Below are positions 43,714-44,224 of a DNA stretch of 44,224 nt, one piece after another. The stretch covers positions 1 through 44,224 of the forward strand of contig CABMIB010000038.1 in NCBI GenBank assembly GCA_902386135.1, read 5' to 3'. Under the pieces are notes generated by a model that worked only from the letters and a program-made list of their open reading frames with translations, did not search any database and was not told where the DNA came from. The translations under genes and the position numbers were made by a program. Numbering within the stretch: the first letter of the stretch is position 1; each line of letters opens with the position of its first letter. Source of the DNA: an uncultured archaeon (GTDB lineage Archaea; Halobacteriota; Methanosarcinia; Methanosarcinales; Methanoperedenaceae).

Positions 43714-43740
43714 GTGCATATTATTTTCACTCCCCCTCAA

Positions 43741-44008
43741 ATCTAAATTCTCTTCTTACCTGCCCTGGGTTTACCTGATCCAGCAAGGGTAGAACTTTAT
43801 TTCCCCCGGAAGCCTGGATTGGTAGGGAGAGAAACAATAGTCTCTCCCCGATAAGGTCCCACTCCCCTTATGCCCGCATGTTTAAAATTAGCAAATCCGG
43901 GCTATTTTTAGACATGTCCTTATTCATACTTATATTTTTCGACATATGCATTTAACATATGTTTGGTAATCCTAAGCATTTAAGTAAAATAAAATTGTTG
44001 AGATATGC
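43741..44008. other. Upstream region of zinc-ribbon copy 2
   Basis: No gene. It contains the second copy of the structured leader element (see 43820-43875) and, at ~43790-43820, a segment without a counterpart in copy 1. The 43975-44000 stretch is AT-rich and may hold the promoter of the second small RNA. Confidence 0.45.
43820..43875 (-). ncRNA. Structured leader element, copy 2
   Basis: gggagaga 43825-43832 / tctctccc 43841-43848 and ataagg 43851-43856 / ccttat 43866-43871. Compared with copy 1 the first stem has different bases but still pairs. In the second stem position three is G-C here and A-T in copy 1, a compensatory change. The conserved single-stranded parts are ccgat and gtcccactcc. 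Confidence 0.42.
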
Positions 44009-44095
44009 TTGTGGGCGGGTAAAAATCTATTTTAATACACTAACCCCCATTCCCCACCTGCCCACCAAGCTCAATTTGAGTTTTTTATAAAGCGA
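44005..44095 (+). ncRNA. Possible small RNA, copy 2
   Basis: gtgggcggg (44011-44019) pairs with cctgcccac (44057-44065) with one mismatch, with the loop ttaatacactaaccccca as in copy 1. A ctcaatttgag hairpin followed by six T (~44071-44087) resembles an intrinsic terminator. No coding potential. Confidence 0.35.
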
Positions 44096-44165
44096 ATATT
44101 GCCTATTGTCCTAAAATACGATACTTAATATAGGATGAATAACATATTCCATATCTGGGATTATT

Positions 44166-44224
44166 ATGGTTCGTCCAAGAGGAGAAATTAGTGTTGTATG
44201 CCAGAATGAGAAATGCCGTTTTTA
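44166..44224 (+). CDS. Transposase-like gene, 5' end only
   Basis: The frame starting ATG 44166 reads MVRPRGEISVVCQNEKCRF and runs off the window. The VCQNEKC Cys pair after a short basic start resembles the N-terminal zinc finger of IS1-like archaeal transposases. Only 19 codons are visible, so the family is tentative. Confidence 0.45.
   Translation, partial: MVRPRGEISVVCQNEKCRF

Overview
This window is most likely chromosomal DNA of a methanogen-related euryarchaeon, in the Methanosarcinales or 'Candidatus Methanoperedens' area. The order rests on gene content and is an inference. Domain-level evidence is firm: archaeal ribosomal protein LX/L18a, prefoldin alpha and FtsY lie in one run (36.25-37.99 kb), and an ArsR-V4R regulator of the MsvR type follows. 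Archaeal TATA boxes are visible at several starts, and no rRNA or tRNA gene was seen.

Layout. (1) 0.15-5.96 kb: gyrB and gyrA, separated by an AT-rich hypothetical gene and an MNT/HEPN nucleotidyltransferase pair. (2) 6.0-10.0 kb: accessory genes, namely an orphan antitoxin, a second HEPN/MNT pair, a RelE/ParE toxin-antitoxin operon, and a DNA methyltransferase with a decayed, repeat-invaded duplicate. (3) 10.1-19.0 kb: a very AT-rich seven-gene block. It encodes a GHKL ATPase, a Rossmann/methyltransferase-like protein, a PLD-nuclease/helicase fusion, a small protein, a DndD-like SMC ATPase, a Dnd-associated-like small protein and a radical SAM enzyme. No DndC, DndB or classical DndE is present. 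This is the best candidate here for an undescribed DNA-modification or defence system. (4) 19.05-19.8 kb: a HARE-HTH plus nuclease-like protein.

(5) 19.8-31.1 kb: a cassette-like array. Small self-contained modules are separated by composite repeat blocks: YgiT-zinc-finger/DUF4258, VapBC, an lmo0937-type membrane protein, a retropepsin-like pair, HicBA, a broken membrane protein, a radical SAM/SPASM protein and DUF433/DUF5615. The blocks contain a recurrent GGCGCC / AT core / GGCGC palindrome, 'cacagag' and 'cgcaaag' hairpins, and four copies of a ~95-codon coding fragment without a start codon. (6) 31.2-32.3 kb: a membrane-anchored PIN-domain protein.

(7) 32.4-42.3 kb: core metabolism and housekeeping. 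trpCBA on the minus strand has four TGTACA-like boxes in its promoter. A DUF429-like gene, rpl18a-pfdA-ftsY, an MsvR-like regulator and a small membrane protein follow. A DUF123-argC-CBS-argJ operon closes the region. (8) 42.5-44.2 kb: a small hypothetical gene, then a tandem segmental duplication. Each copy carries a ~52-55 residue zinc-ribbon gene, a structured element with a compensatory base change, and a possible small RNA. A transposase-like gene runs off the right end.

The housekeeping blocks are GC-richer and compact. The accessory blocks are AT-rich, repeat-rich and contain several broken genes, which fits repeated acquisition and decay.
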